DNA of 64,000 nt from Clostridiaceae bacterium BL-3 (GCA_902809985.1 CADDXC010000001.1:1302001-1366000); one strand, 5' to 3'. Shown: positions 44,051 to 54,321, counted from the stretch's first letter. The notes: generated from the sequence alone by a model not told the origin. Program-made: numbers and translations.

Positions 44051-45321
44051 TTTGCCACCTTCTGTCTATTGCTCAGTATTTCCATAAATGCTTCAACTCT
44101 GGTCTTAATTTGACCTTCATGGGCATTTCGTCTGTCTACACCGTCTCCATCTATAGATAGATAAGGTATATTTTTCTGTTTTAAAGCCTGCTTTAAAAGC
44201 ATTGTACCACCACTGCACTCTTTACACCCAAAAGAACACAAATTTATGACGCCGCTGGCATTAAAATCCCGGGTCATCTTCATTATGTTTTGTATTTTCC
44301 TCTGGAAAGGACCATTGAGCCTGTTTTTGAGGAATTTTCTAGCCAAAGCCTCAAATGGATGATTATAATCCATCTCATCCAAATTATCTAAATTATAATC
44401 ACAGGCAAGAAGTTGACAATCAGGATTCAGGTTAAGATAACTTTTTAGTGTTTCACTGTAAAAAGGCATGATATGGCTCCACAACACCCTTTTTCCACTA
44501 TAATCAGGATATTTTTCTATATCCTCAGCCTGCATTTTATAAAAATTCAGTATTTCTGCCCTGCCTATTCCAAGATGAGATGCAAATAATTTGTACATCT
44601 CCAGTGTAAGAGTATTTGGAAAATACTTGTATTTAAGTCTCTCGTAAAATTTACGCATATATACTTTAGTGCTATTCTCAATTTTTATCACTTCTTTAAA
44701 TTTATCCTCATCAAATTTTAATTTCATTATATCCTGGATAAATTCCACTATTTCATGGAGCTGTCCCACCACATATGCTTCCGTATCCTCATTATATTCA
44801 TAGGGTATATCTAAATAATAATAGGGTATGTTGTACTTATGAGAAACAAACCTTATGGTATTAAGATTGCCATCACATATCATAGAGGAGGTTAGGGAAA
44901 ATCTTGGTTTTGGAATAACTTCCTCCTCTACGGCCCCTATAAATGCCTTGTGATAACTGCAGAGGGTGTCGGAAATACCTGATCTCTCAGCACAGTCTAT
45001 AAACACATCCTCACATTGGGTACCTGAAAGGAAGGAAGAAAATCCTTCAATTAAAAATGGATTTATACCCATGGCATAAAATATTTCAACAGGTGAAAAT
45101 ATGGTAACAAAAGCTGAATTGTCAGGATTTTTAAGGGGGTTAAGTATAAAATCAACGCAGAGTTGATTTAAATAATTAAGAGAAGGAGGTATCTTCTTAT
45201 CCCTAAATTTTGAAACTAAAAATTTTTCAAAAGAAAATCCAAATTTTAATAAATTAAATGCCTTAGAAGGATTATCTACACTTTTTTTTATATACTTTCC
45301 ATAAGATTTAATCAAGTCCAT
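44047..45321 (-). CDS. 2-hydroxyacyl-CoA dehydratase-family (HgdB-like) protein
   Basis: The 424-residue protein shows family features: an early SPVEIFYAMGINPFLIEGFS (like the C-x-P-x-E-I-I start but without the Cys), GTQCEDVF, SMICDGNL, the long helical middle, NLCSFGCKECSGGTMLLKQA and the end SIDGDGVDRRNAHEGQIKTR followed by VEAFME. Conserved cysteines at about 97, 145, 362, 366 and 369 could hold an Fe-S cluster. It is translationally coupled to the activase fusion and is presumably one of its targets. Because the context lacks a CoA-transferase or acyl-CoA dehydrogenase, the substrate need not be a hydroxyacyl-CoA. GAGAGGTTTTTAAA precedes the ATG. Confidence 0.75.
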   Translation of the reverse strand: MDLIKSYGKYIKKSVDNPSKAFNLLKFGFSFEKFLVSKFRDKKIPPSLNYLNQLCVDFILNPLKNPDNSAFVTIFSPVEIFYAMGINPFLIEGFSSFLSGTQCEDVFIDCAERSGISDTLCSYHKAFIGAVEEEVIPKPRFSLTSSMICDGNLNTIRFVSHKYNIPYYYLDIPYEYNEDTEAYVVGQLHEIVEFIQDIMKLKFDEDKFKEVIKIENSTKVYMRKFYERLKYKYFPNTLTLEMYKLFASHLGIGRAEILNFYKMQAEDIEKYPDYSGKRVLWSHIMPFYSETLKSYLNLNPDCQLLACDYNLDNLDEMDYNHPFEALARKFLKNRLNGPFQRKIQNIMKMTRDFNASGVINLCSFGCKECSGGTMLLKQALKQKNIPYLSIDGDGVDRRNAHEGQIKTRVEAFMEILSNRQKVAK

Positions 45322-45426
45322 TTTAAAAACCTCTCTACCTTTAGTCCTGAAATTATGTTATCATATTATATTGTAAAATGCAAAATTTGCAAATTACCAT
45401 TGGAAAATACAAGAGGAGGAACTATT

Positions 45427-47139
45427 TTGAAAAATTATCGTGAACTTCAGCAATTGCTATTATCAATAGATGGAAGAGGTTATTCTGCCTACAAGGAATT
45501 AAGAGGTGAATACAATTTTGGGAAATACGTACTTTCTGTGGATCACGTCCAGTCGGATCCCTTCGCCCCACCATCGAAAGCACGTATAATCATGTCCAAA
45601 AAGGAAGCAGGTTTCCCTGAAGAATTTTTGAATTCAAAATATAAAATAATAGCAGTATCCGACTTTTTGACAAGAACTTTTTCACACAATATTAAAAATT
45701 TCAATGGAGCTCCAAATATAAAAAAGTTAAGTACATTTCTATCCATAGACACCTGTGGGCAGGAGATGCTGGAGAGAACATCTGCAGTCATAAAGCAGGA
45801 TCATATTGAAGCCAGATTTGAAGTTGAACTGCCCGCTTCCGGGCGAAGAATTCGCGGTAAATCCGCCATTGAAATTTTTTTCGATATACTCCCCGGAATT
45901 GTAAATTCATCACTGCTTTTTAAAAACATAAATGGAACCAAATTAAAAAAACAAATTGATCTAATACTCGATCAAGAATTTATCAGAGAAGAATTAAACA
46001 AAAAAGGTCTTATAGCTTTTATCGCCAACGGAGCCATTTTACCAAGGGAAAACGGAATATCCGACAGACCGTTAAAAGAGGCAGGTGCAGTTCCCTTTAA
46101 AAGTCCTGAAAGCCTTGAAATAGAATTGTCTCTTCCAAATCACGGTACAATAAAGGGAATGGGAATTCCAGAAGGCATAACCTTAATTGTAGGAGGTGGA
46201 TATCATGGAAAATCCACACTTTTAAAAGCCCTTGAACTTGGAATATACAACCATATTCCAGGCGACGGCCGGGAATACGTAATAACCAGAAATGATGCTG
46301 TTAAAATACGTGCAGAAGACGGCCGCAGAGTGGAAAAGGTAAATATCAGTCCCTTTATAAACAATCTTCCAAACAATAAGGACACCTTGAAATTCTCCAC
46401 GGATAATGCCAGCGGAAGCACCTCCCAGGCAGCAAATGTGATGGAAGCTCTGGAATGTGGAAGCAAGCTCTTATTGATAGATGAAGATACTTCCGCCACA
46501 AATTTCATGATAAGGGATGGGCGCATGCAGAAACTCGTTTCAAAGGATAAGGAGCCCATTACCCCTTTTATAGACAAAATTCGCCAGCTATACCACCAGT
46601 ACAAGGTTTCGACTATATTGATTGTAGGTGGATCTGGAGATTATTTTGACGTGGCAGACCATATAATCATGATGGATGAATACATCCCAAGAGAGGTTAC
46701 AGAGCAGGCTAAAAATATTGCAGATAGTTCTGGATATAAAAGAGAAAAATCAGGTGAAACCATTTTTGGAGATATAACTCCCCGAATACCTCTAAAATCC
46801 AGTTTTGCCCATACAGGAAGATCATTTAAGATAAAGGCCAAGGGAAAGCATATAGTTCTCTATGGTAGATCATCTATAGATCTTTCGGCTCTCGAACAGC
46901 TTATAGACAGCAGTCAGACCAACTGCATAGCATTGATGCTCGATTTTATTTCAAGTAAACTGATAAATGACAAGATGTCAATTTCACAAGTTGCAGATGC
47001 ATTGTTTCGTCAAATAGAAACTTCGGGGTTGGATTTTCTATCACCTCATGCAGGCCATCCCGGAAATCTGGCACTTCCTAGAAAATATGAGCTCTGTGGG
47101 GCGATAAACCGTTACAGAGGCCTTAAGATGAAAGAATAA
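45427..47139 (+). CDS. ABC-class ATPase (PF09818-type P-loop protein)
   Basis: The best start is TTG at 45427, six bases after AGAGGAGGA, giving 570 residues (MKNYRELQQLLLSIDGRGYS). The frame's earlier ATG at 45355 has no ribosome site. The protein matches the predicted ABC-class ATPase family: an N-terminal domain (DHVQSDPFAPPSKARI), Walker A VGGGYHGKSTLL near residue 260, a signature-like SGSTSQAANVMEAL, Walker B LLLIDEDTSATNFMIRD and SGDYFDVADHIIMMDEY. The family is soluble, has no membrane partner, and has no firm function. It is divergent from the HgdB-like gene, 105 bp apart. Confidence 0.85.
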   Translation: MKNYRELQQLLLSIDGRGYSAYKELRGEYNFGKYVLSVDHVQSDPFAPPSKARIIMSKKEAGFPEEFLNSKYKIIAVSDFLTRTFSHNIKNFNGAPNIKKLSTFLSIDTCGQEMLERTSAVIKQDHIEARFEVELPASGRRIRGKSAIEIFFDILPGIVNSSLLFKNINGTKLKKQIDLILDQEFIREELNKKGLIAFIANGAILPRENGISDRPLKEAGAVPFKSPESLEIELSLPNHGTIKGMGIPEGITLIVGGGYHGKSTLLKALELGIYNHIPGDGREYVITRNDAVKIRAEDGRRVEKVNISPFINNLPNNKDTLKFSTDNASGSTSQAANVMEALECGSKLLLIDEDTSATNFMIRDGRMQKLVSKDKEPITPFIDKIRQLYHQYKVSTILIVGGSGDYFDVADHIIMMDEYIPREVTEQAKNIADSSGYKREKSGETIFGDITPRIPLKSSFAHTGRSFKIKAKGKHIVLYGRSSIDLSALEQLIDSSQTNCIALMLDFISSKLINDKMSISQVADALFRQIETSGLDFLSPHAGHPGNLALPRKYELCGAINRYRGLKMKE

Positions 47140-47184
47140 AAGAATAATTATATTCAAGTATCAGAGCTCAAAGTGCATGTATAT

Positions 47185-47230
47185 AAAGCAGGGAAGATTT
47201 TCAGTTGTTACCGAAAATTTTCCCTGCTTT
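47185..47230. terminator. Bidirectional terminator between ABC-class ATPase and exporter permease
   Basis: AAAGCAGGGAAGATTTTC (47185-47202) pairs with GAAAATTTTCCCTGCTTT (47213-47230) with one mismatch. It lies between convergent genes and has T-rich flanks in both directions. Confidence 0.75.
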
Positions 47231-47272
47231 CTCTGTTCATTATCAATTACAAATTGCTCATTGTACTAATTA

Positions 47273-48442
47273 TCAGGATCTAAATACAACTTCTTCCTTG
47301 GAAAACATGACTTTTGCCAAAAATATAGTGGCTATCACATATACAACGTGCCATCCCAGTACTATGGAGATATGTACAGGACTAAATATTCCCGCAATGG
47401 CTTCTTTCATAACTGCCACTGCATTAACTATGGGAATATTAAAAAATAAAATTCCTATAGTTTTGGCGTCCATCATAAATGGTATATATGTCAAAATCAT
47501 AACAGGTACTATAAACCCTCCAAGATAAGTATTGGCTTCCTTCATGGAACGGGCAAATATGCTTATAGATATTTCAATTGAGCTTAGCGCTATGAGTACA
47601 AATACAGATACCACTCCCATGACTACAAAGGCACCTATTGAAATTGTAACTCCTCCTCCATCTGAAAATATGTAAAGCATGGAACCTACCATGGAAGCTA
47701 ATGTAACTATCAGTGTAATAAGTGCCACAGATGAAATAGCCATAAGTTTCCCCCAAAATATAGACATTCTTCCCACGGATGTCGACAAAAGAGGTTCAAA
47801 AGTTCCCCTTTCTTTTTCACCTGCCACCAGATCCGCTGCTATTCCTATAGTAGGACTTATCATAAAAATAATAAGCAGTGTTGGCAGTACACTTAAAATA
47901 CCAAAAGCTATGGGATTATTGTCCCTTTTACTTAGAGCTTCTTCCTTTACTTCAAAAGGAGTCAATACCTGGCTGCTGATGCCTTTTGCCTGAAGTCTTC
48001 CATCAACAACAGATTTACTGTATTTATCAAAAATATCCTTTATCATGGAGGATGCCATGGAAGATTTATTTGAGTCCTGATCATATATTATTTTGACATC
48101 CGTTTTACCTTCAGCTGCAACTTTCGAATCAAAGTCCACAGGCACATTTATTATAAGGGATATATCACCCTTTTTAAGTTTTTCGTCTGCATTTCCACTG
48201 TTATCTATTGTTATATTCTTCATATTTTCTAACATCTTATAAATTGAAGAATTTTCATTTCCCCTATAGGCAATGGTTATGTTTTTCTGAACGGATTCTG
48301 TGGTGTCTTTCATAGTAAAATCTATTATCTTAAACATGGCAGGATACATTATAATGGGAAGAAGTATTGTAAATATAAGAGTTTTCCTGTCCCTGAAAAT
48401 ATCTGTAAGTTCCTTTTTTAAGATTATCCAGAAATTATTCAT
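47273..48442 (-). CDS. natB: ABC-2-type exporter permease (NatB-like)
   Basis: The 389-residue protein has one N-terminal membrane helix (about 18-38), a large outer domain (about 45-175), and five or more C-terminal helices (about 185-385), with the LVAGEKERGTFEPLLSTSVG motif typical of NatB/YhaP permeases. It overlaps the ATPase gene by 8 bp. NatAB of Bacillus exports Na+, but related pairs move other compounds, so the symbol is a family label. Confidence 0.82.
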   Translation of the reverse strand: MNNFWIILKKELTDIFRDRKTLIFTILLPIIMYPAMFKIIDFTMKDTTESVQKNITIAYRGNENSSIYKMLENMKNITIDNSGNADEKLKKGDISLIINVPVDFDSKVAAEGKTDVKIIYDQDSNKSSMASSMIKDIFDKYSKSVVDGRLQAKGISSQVLTPFEVKEEALSKRDNNPIAFGILSVLPTLLIIFMISPTIGIAADLVAGEKERGTFEPLLSTSVGRMSIFWGKLMAISSVALITLIVTLASMVGSMLYIFSDGGGVTISIGAFVVMGVVSVFVLIALSSIEISISIFARSMKEANTYLGGFIVPVMILTYIPFMMDAKTIGILFFNIPIVNAVAVMKEAIAGIFSPVHISIVLGWHVVYVIATIFLAKVMFSKEEVVFRS

Positions 48443-49166
48443 GTATATCGCCTCCCACCAGTTTCATAAATATCTCCTCCATGTTGCCACTATTATACTT
48501 TGATTTTAAATATTCCACAGTTCCCTGTTCTACAAGCTTACCCTTATGAATTATTACAACTCTGTCACAGAGTTTTTCAACTTCTGCCATGGAATGGGAG
48601 GACAGCAGAATTATCTTGTTTTCACTTTTGCATTTAAAAATAAATTCATGTATGACCCTAGCTGCAGAAACATCTAATCCAGTGCTTGGCTCATCAAATA
48701 ACATCACTTTTGGAGAATGTATTATAGCCCGTGCTATGGACACCTTCTGCTTCATACCCCTTGAAAATTTACCAGCTTTTCTGTCTATATATTCCGACAT
48801 CTCAAGATCTCTTGTCAATTCAGTTATCCTTTTGTCTATTTTTTCCTGTGACATCCCATATAGTCTTCCAAAATATTCTATATTTTCCCGGGCCGATAAT
48901 CTATCGTATATCCCAACTTCTCCTCCAAACAGAATTCCTATTTCTCCTCTGACCTTCGAAGGTTCCTCAATCACATCATATCCATTTACCACTATAGTTC
49001 CACCGCTTGGTTTCAACATTGTAGAAATCATCCTTAAAGTTGTGGTTTTTCCTGCACCATTTTCGCCCAAAAGTCCCACTATCTCTCCTTCATTGGCACT
49101 GAAAGACAAACTATCTACAGCTTTTACCTCCTTGAATTTCTTACTTACATTTTTTATTTCAAGCAT
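48435..49166 (-). CDS. natA: ABC exporter ATP-binding protein (NatA-like)
   Basis: The 243-residue ATPase has Walker A LLGENGAGKTTTLRM, signature KFSRGMKQKVSIARAI, Walker B VMLFDEPSTGLDVSA and switch LSSHSMAEVE. The GEIGILFGGEVGIYDRLSAR stretch is characteristic of NatA-type subunits. AAAAGGAGGTAAAT precedes the ATG. It forms an operon with the permease gene. Confidence 0.88.
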   Translation of the reverse strand: MLEIKNVSKKFKEVKAVDSLSFSANEGEIVGLLGENGAGKTTTLRMISTMLKPSGGTIVVNGYDVIEEPSKVRGEIGILFGGEVGIYDRLSARENIEYFGRLYGMSQEKIDKRITELTRDLEMSEYIDRKAGKFSRGMKQKVSIARAIIHSPKVMLFDEPSTGLDVSAARVIHEFIFKCKSENKIILLSSHSMAEVEKLCDRVVIIHKGKLVEQGTVEYLKSKYNSGNMEEIFMKLVGGDIHE

Positions 49167-49359
49167 ATTTACCTCCTTTTACATATGAAGAAAGTATCTT
49201 CGGACACACCTGTCTTCATATATATCATTAAATTATACGATTTGTCAATGAATATAAAAAATTACTATAAAGAATATATAAAAAATATTATTCATAGTAA
49301 TTCTTAAATAAAGTTTCTTTTGTACTATTTAGTGTATTGATAATCCGCTCCATACTCTC

Positions 49360-50622
49360 TTATACCTTAAATTTTAACAACATTTTATTCAGCTTCTGGG
49401 CGAGATCAGCCTGAGTCTGAGCAGTAAATGCTACTTGTTCTATTGCTTTTGTAGTTTCATCTACACTGGACTTTATTGATTCTACATGACCCGAAGACTG
49501 CTGTGATGTATTTGCCATGCTTTGAACAGCTTCACTTACCTGATTCACCGTTGCCGCAAGTTCTTCTGACATGGATGCCATTTCATCGGACATTTTGCTT
49601 AAAAACTCTGCATCCTCGTAATATTTGCTTCCCAATTCCTCGAAGTTTTCAAATCTACTGCTTACATTTTCATTTACAAATTTTAGCACATCTTTACTAT
49701 ACTGTGCAAGGTTTCTAAAAGCTTCTTGAACCTTTACTATAGTATCTTGAATTCCAACTACAGCTTTTGAAGACTGCTCTGCCAATTTTCCAACTTCATC
49801 TGCCACCACTGCAAATCCTTTTCCCTGTTCTCCTGCTCTGGCTGATTCTATAGAAGCATTCAGTGCAAGAAGATTAGTCTGTTCAGCTATACTTGCAATA
49901 GTGTCTGCCATAACTTTTATATTTTCTACCACTTTTCCATCCTCTATAGCTTTAATAACATTATTTGCTTTACTTTCATATAATTCATGTGATTCTTCCA
50001 CAGCATCTTTTCCTTCTTTTCTTGCAGTCGAAGCTCTCTTCTTAAATTCATTTGCATTATTACTTCCTTCCAATGCTTTTTGAGAAAGTTCATTTATACT
50101 CGAATTCACTTCCTCCACAGAAGCTGTTATCTCTTCTGCAGCTGCACTGTTTCCTTCAATACCAGTTGCCACACCGGTGATGGAGTTATCTACATCCTCA
50201 GCCTTTGCAGATAACTCTTCAGCTACAGCAGAAAGCTCCTGACTTGAACTACTCATATGCTGGGAATTTTCTTCAATTTCTTTTATAAAATTTCTCAGAT
50301 TTCCCTGAGCTTTTTCCATAGCTCTAAATGCCTTTCCAAATTCATCATTTCTATCAATTTTATAATCACGGGTTAAATCAAATTTGGATAGGCTTTCTGC
50401 AAGATTTACCATTTTTACTATGGATTCATTTATGTCCCTGGGTATAAAAAGCTGAAATATCACTGCAAATACAATTCCAACTATAATCAATAGAGTAGTA
50501 ACAACACCCTTATAGGAAAATGACAGTATCCCTACGACACCTATAGCGGCAATTATTATAACCATAATTCCAAAACATAATGATAGCTTTGTTTTCATTC
50601 TCACGTTTTCTAAAAATTTCAT
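49360..50622 (-). CDS. Methyl-accepting chemotaxis protein with no outer sensor domain
   Basis: I start at the ATG at 50622 ([13 protein letters not shown]) with AAGGAGAATTAAT upstream, giving 420 residues. Two membrane helices (about 14-34 and 38-58) are separated by only a few residues, so there is no outer sensor. A short HAMP-like stretch and a canonical signalling domain follow, with tip [20 protein letters not shown] followed by [16 protein letters not shown]. It likely senses an internal or membrane cue. It follows the PAS-GGDEF-EAL gene so closely that its ribosome site lies in that gene's last codons. Confidence 0.88.
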   Translation of the reverse strand: MKFLENVRMKTKLSLCFGIMVIIIAAIGVVGILSFSYKGVVTTLLIIVGIVFAVIFQLFIPRDINESIVKMVNLAESLSKFDLTRDYKIDRNDEFGKAFRAMEKAQGNLRNFIKEIEENSQHMSSSSQELSAVAEELSAKAEDVDNSITGVATGIEGNSAAAEEITASVEEVNSSINELSQKALEGSNNANEFKKRASTARKEGKDAVEESHELYESKANNVIKAIEDGKVVENIKVMADTIASIAEQTNLLALNASIESARAGEQGKGFAVVADEVGKLAEQSSKAVVGIQDTIVKVQEAFRNLAQYSKDVLKFVNENVSSRFENFEELGSKYYEDAEFLSKMSDEMASMSEELAATVNQVSEAVQSMANTSQQSSGHVESIKSSVDETTKAIEQVAFTAQTQADLAQKLNKMLLKFKV

Positions 50623-50623
50623 A

Positions 50624-52339
50624 TTAATTCTCCTTATTATATGATTCACTAATATTATCCCAAATCTCATATGAATTTTTCAAGTTCTTAATTAACTTTT
50701 CAGAATCTACTGGTCTGCTAAATATATATCCCTGCATTTTATTACACTTAATGCTTTTTAAAAATTTTAACTGTTCATATGTTTCTACCCCCTCTGCTAT
50801 CACTTCAATATTCAAATCTCCCGCCAAATTTACAATGCTTTTTAAAATCATCTTACTTTTTTCACAGTTTTGTATATTACAAATAAAGGATTTATCTATT
50901 TTAATACCATCAATTGGTAAATCCTTTAAATAGTTTAACGAAGAATATTTCGTTCCAAAATCATCTATAAATATTTTTATTCCCATATCTTTTATTTTAG
51001 AAAGTACACTCAACATTTTTTCAGATAGATCAATTAATATTCTCTCAGTAATTTCAAAGCAGATATAATTTGCTTTTATTCCAGTATTCTTTAAGACAAA
51101 ATCTACAAAATCCAAAAATGAATCTTCCTCAAGCTGCTTCTTTGATATATTTACAGACATGTAGATTTTTTCATATCCTAAATCATTGCATCTTTTAGCC
51201 TGTACAAAAGCTTCATATAGCACAAATTTGCCTATTTCATTTATCATTCCATTCTGTTCCACAATATCTATAAAATAAGAAGGAAATTTTATAGTTCCAT
51301 TATAATTCCACCTTATCAATGCTTCTAATCCGTAGATTTCCATTTTGTCAATATCAACTTGAGGCTGATAATACAAAATAAATTCTTTATTAACTATGGC
51401 TTTTACAAGATCATTTTCAATTTTCACTCTATCCATAATCTCAACATTCATCTTTTCCTCATAAAACTCATATTGATTTTTCCCAAGTTTTTTAGCCTTC
51501 ATAAGAGCCATATCTGAATTTCTCATCATTTTATCGCCATTTATCACACCATCAGTATAAAAAGAAATACCAATATTCAATGCTACGAATACTTTTTCCC
51601 CATCAATCTCCATCATTTTATTAAATAGGCTCAAAAAATATTCTGCTTTTAATCTTGCTTTTTCAACATCTCCACAGCTGTAATCTATAATAGCAAATTT
51701 GCTATCCTCTACTTTACATAGTATTTCATTATTTAAATTATTCTTAAATATATCTGATACTTTTTTTAATAGAGCTTCTTCAAAATCTTGCCTGTATACA
51801 TCCTTTATTTTTTCAAAATTATATATGCAGATATAAAACAATACTAGGTTCCTTTTGCTCTTTAAGCTTGCATCATTGAAAAACTTATTCAATTTAACGG
51901 TCATAAACAATTTATTGGGAATATTGGTTGTAATATCATAATATGCCAGATACCTTATCTCAGACTCATATATCTTTTTATCAGTAATATCTGAAATATA
52001 ATTTATCATCAATGTCTGCCCTTTACTATAGTCAAAAATTTTACCTTTATGAAGCATCCATTTTATTTTTCCCGACTTGGTTTTAATTTTATATTCACAT
52101 TCAAAATAGTCAGCCTTTTTATGTACACTCTCTTTCAAAGCATTCATAAATTTTCCTAGATCTTCTGAACAAATAATTTTTTTTAGTTGTCCAAAAAAAT
52201 TAATCTCTTCAGAAACAACATATCCTGTCATACTTTCCCATAACTTAGGAACTGCGAATTTGTTACTGCTCATATCCCATTTTACTATAATTCCATTGAT
52301 ATTATCCAATATGAAATTTCTCTGTTCTTCTATTGACAA
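50624..52339 (-). CDS. PAS, degenerate GGDEF and EAL domain protein (c-di-GMP phosphodiesterase candidate)
   Basis: About 571 residues. A PAS/PAC sensor (about 10-130) ends [20 protein letters not shown]. The GGDEF domain (about 135-300) has lost its active site (VEDSKF in place of GGDEF). The EAL domain (about 315-560) keeps [37 protein letters not shown] and VIAEGVET, so phosphodiesterase activity is likely; the Gly to Lys change in DDFGTGYSSL is unusual. Start is probably TTG at 52339 behind TAGGTGA, or GTG at 52348. Confidence 0.87.
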   Translation of the reverse strand: MSIEEQRNFILDNINGIIVKWDMSSNKFAVPKLWESMTGYVVSEEINFFGQLKKIICSEDLGKFMNALKESVHKKADYFECEYKIKTKSGKIKWMLHKGKIFDYSKGQTLMINYISDITDKKIYESEIRYLAYYDITTNIPNKLFMTVKLNKFFNDASLKSKRNLVLFYICIYNFEKIKDVYRQDFEEALLKKVSDIFKNNLNNEILCKVEDSKFAIIDYSCGDVEKARLKAEYFLSLFNKMMEIDGEKVFVALNIGISFYTDGVINGDKMMRNSDMALMKAKKLGKNQYEFYEEKMNVEIMDRVKIENDLVKAIVNKEFILYYQPQVDIDKMEIYGLEALIRWNYNGTIKFPSYFIDIVEQNGMINEIGKFVLYEAFVQAKRCNDLGYEKIYMSVNISKKQLEEDSFLDFVDFVLKNTGIKANYICFEITERILIDLSEKMLSVLSKIKDMGIKIFIDDFGTKYSSLNYLKDLPIDGIKIDKSFICNIQNCEKSKMILKSIVNLAGDLNIEVIAEGVETYEQLKFLKSIKCNKMQGYIFSRPVDSEKLIKNLKNSYEIWDNISESYNKEN

Positions 52340-52348
52340 TTGATTCAC

Positions 52349-52652
52349 CTACTCATGTAAAATTATTATATGAAATATTCCAATTAAGGTAATTACAGTA
52401 AAAGGAATAGGCAAATAAAACTTATATATTTTGTTATATAGTAAATACTAATATACGTTCTTATTATTCAAAAAAGTACACGCGAAAATTTAATAATCTT
52501 GTTTTTATTTTTCATAATATATCATTTTATACATAAAAATGTATCATATTTTATAGTATACACATTTTTTAATACAATTACAAGTGTATTTTACACTTGT
52601 AATTTGTTATATGTTTTATTAAAAATAGCTAAAGTCAGAATAGGTGATGCAG
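52349..52652. other. 304-bp intergenic region with divergent promoters and palindrome
   Basis: This very AT-rich gap separates the divergent EAL-protein and XRE genes. Apart from the 29-bp palindrome at 52576-52604 I see no RNA gene or open reading frame in it. Confidence 0.6.
52576..52604. promoter_or_regulatory. Perfect 13-bp-arm palindrome, candidate XRE operator
   Basis: AATTACAAGTGTA (52576-52588), TTT, TACACTTGTAATT (52592-52604). It lies 48 bp upstream of the XRE start and could be bound by that regulator; alternatively it is a small hairpin in a leader RNA. Confidence 0.55.
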
Positions 52653-52988
52653 ATGAAAATAGATTATAAAAAAATGGGAAATCGTATTAAATTAACAAGA
52701 AAGAAGAAAAAAATTACCCAGGAACAGCTAGCTGAAATGACTGGTCTTTCAAATAATTACATAAGTAATATTGAAAGGGATCGTTCTATACCAAGCATTG
52801 ACACTTTACTAAAAATTTGTAATTCTCTCGGAGTAACTCCTGATTTTATACTATTAGATTCAATATATACTTCTAATGAATATTTAAAAGATGAAATAGC
52901 TAAAAAACTCAACAAATGTAATAATAAAAATATAAGACTTGTTTCAAAATTTTGTGATTTGCTTTTAGAAGAGCAGGAAGAGGAATAG
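52653..52988 (+). CDS. XRE-family helix-turn-helix regulator
   Basis: The ATG at 52653 sits five bases after TAGGTGAT; GTG/ATG codons at 52644-52649 lie in that site. The 111-residue protein has a Cro/CI-type HTH (about 4-62: GNRIKLTRKKKKITQEQLAE, then TGLSNNYISNIERDRSIPSI) and a helical C-terminus (about 65-111) for dimerisation. The target is unknown; a perfect palindrome just upstream suggests autoregulation. It diverges from the PAS-GGDEF-EAL gene. Confidence 0.85.
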   Translation: MKIDYKKMGNRIKLTRKKKKITQEQLAEMTGLSNNYISNIERDRSIPSIDTLLKICNSLGVTPDFILLDSIYTSNEYLKDEIAKKLNKCNNKNIRLVSKFCDLLLEEQEEE

Positions 52989-53055
52989 TAAAGATTTTAA
53001 TAAGCCACTTTAATCTTTGTGAAATGACATTTAAATCATTTAGTTATATCTGGTT

Positions 53056-54300
53056 TTAAGGCTCGTAAACTTCCGGTACTGCTCTTTTCATAAATACCAA
53101 TGTAACTGCAAATACCACAGACATTACTACAATCAGTATATAATAGTAGGGAAATTTGTCAAGAAGAACTCCATATATCACGGAACCCAGAGGTATAGCA
53201 CCTTGTCCAAATACTCCAAGTATTGAAAAAAATCTGGAACGCATTTTATTTGGCACAATTTCCTGAAGATTTGTATTCAAAGGTGTGTTCAATCCTGAAT
53301 TGAAAAATCCTCCCAGGAACATTATACATGTCAAAAGCATAAATAATTTCAGGCTATGCCCTCCTAGATGATTTACAGTAATGGGAAATACAGCTACTGG
53401 AAACATAAATAAAATCATAGTCTGAAGTACAAGTGAGTTCTTCATTATAAATTTTCTGCTGAATTTCACAAGGTATGTGGCTATCAGTATATTACCTATC
53501 AGTATTCCAAATGTGAAGAATGAAATAAGATAACCGTACTGCTGTGAAGTAAATCCTATTTCCTTCTTCATAACATAGGGAAGTACTATGTCCAATAAAG
53601 GTGCCACCAGGAAATTTGTCACCATGGCAAGTGAGAATAATTGAAGCAGTGCTTTGTTTTTCTTTATAAAATAAAGTACTTCGCTGTTTTCTGTAAAAAA
53701 TGATTTAAAGGTAAGTGCTTTGGATTTTCTGTCTTTATTTTCATAATTTATAAGAGTACAACTTATTCCAGATATAATAAATGATAATCCATTCAAATAA
53801 AATATCACTTTTATTCCAAAAATCCCATATATAATTCCTCCAAGAGCTGGCCCTATGATCATGGAAACCGCATCAATACCTCCCCTGGCAGCTATTCCAT
53901 TCATGAGTTTATCTTCCTCCACAAGCTCTGGGAGAATTGCCGTTGAGGAAGCATTGAAAATACTGTCCATAATTGAAATGAATATCTGTACTGTAAACAA
54001 AAAAGCTAAATTCAAGCTGCCCCTCATGGCAAAATATCCTAAAAATATTACAAAACAACCCCTAGCATAGTCCGATACCATCATTACATTCTTTCTGTTT
54101 TTTCTGTCACCTAAAATCCCTGCAAAGGGCAGAGCTACAATATTAGGAATCAAATTTATTGCTGAAAAGAATCCCATCATTATTCCTGAATGGGTCACAT
54201 CCAAAATATAAAGGGGTAATGCTATCTGCTGTATTCCAGTACCTGTATAAGATATAAATCTTCCAAGCATATATGATAGTAAATTTCTATTATATTTCAT
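53056..54300 (-). CDS. MFS transporter, enterobactin-exporter/macrolide-efflux-like (MFS_3)
   Basis: The ATG at 54300 (MKYNRNLLSYMLGRFISYTG) has GGGAGAGG upstream; the frame extends 15 bp further. The 414-residue protein has twelve membrane helices with the MFS_3-type features GILGDRKNRKNVMMVSDYAR, FNASSTAILPELVEEDKLMN and NTNLQEIVPNKMRSRFFSI. This branch exports drugs or siderophores. It is the last gene of the DUF2089/SHOCT-like operon, 21 bp after the 83-residue gene, suggesting an efflux response to envelope stress. Confidence 0.85.
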   Translation of the reverse strand: MKYNRNLLSYMLGRFISYTGTGIQQIALPLYILDVTHSGIMMGFFSAINLIPNIVALPFAGILGDRKNRKNVMMVSDYARGCFVIFLGYFAMRGSLNLAFLFTVQIFISIMDSIFNASSTAILPELVEEDKLMNGIAARGGIDAVSMIIGPALGGIIYGIFGIKVIFYLNGLSFIISGISCTLINYENKDRKSKALTFKSFFTENSEVLYFIKKNKALLQLFSLAMVTNFLVAPLLDIVLPYVMKKEIGFTSQQYGYLISFFTFGILIGNILIATYLVKFSRKFIMKNSLVLQTMILFMFPVAVFPITVNHLGGHSLKLFMLLTCIMFLGGFFNSGLNTPLNTNLQEIVPNKMRSRFFSILGVFGQGAIPLGSVIYGVLLDKFPYYYILIVVMSVVFAVTLVFMKRAVPEVYEP

Positions 54301-54321
54301 ACTTACCTCTCCCAATTCAAT

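Noticed and set aside
36711..45321. One nine-gene operon combining dehydratase-like pair and transporter cluster
   Set aside because: A hairpin with T-run (42311-42345) and a strong promoter (42210-42238) lie between them, so two transcription units are more likely.
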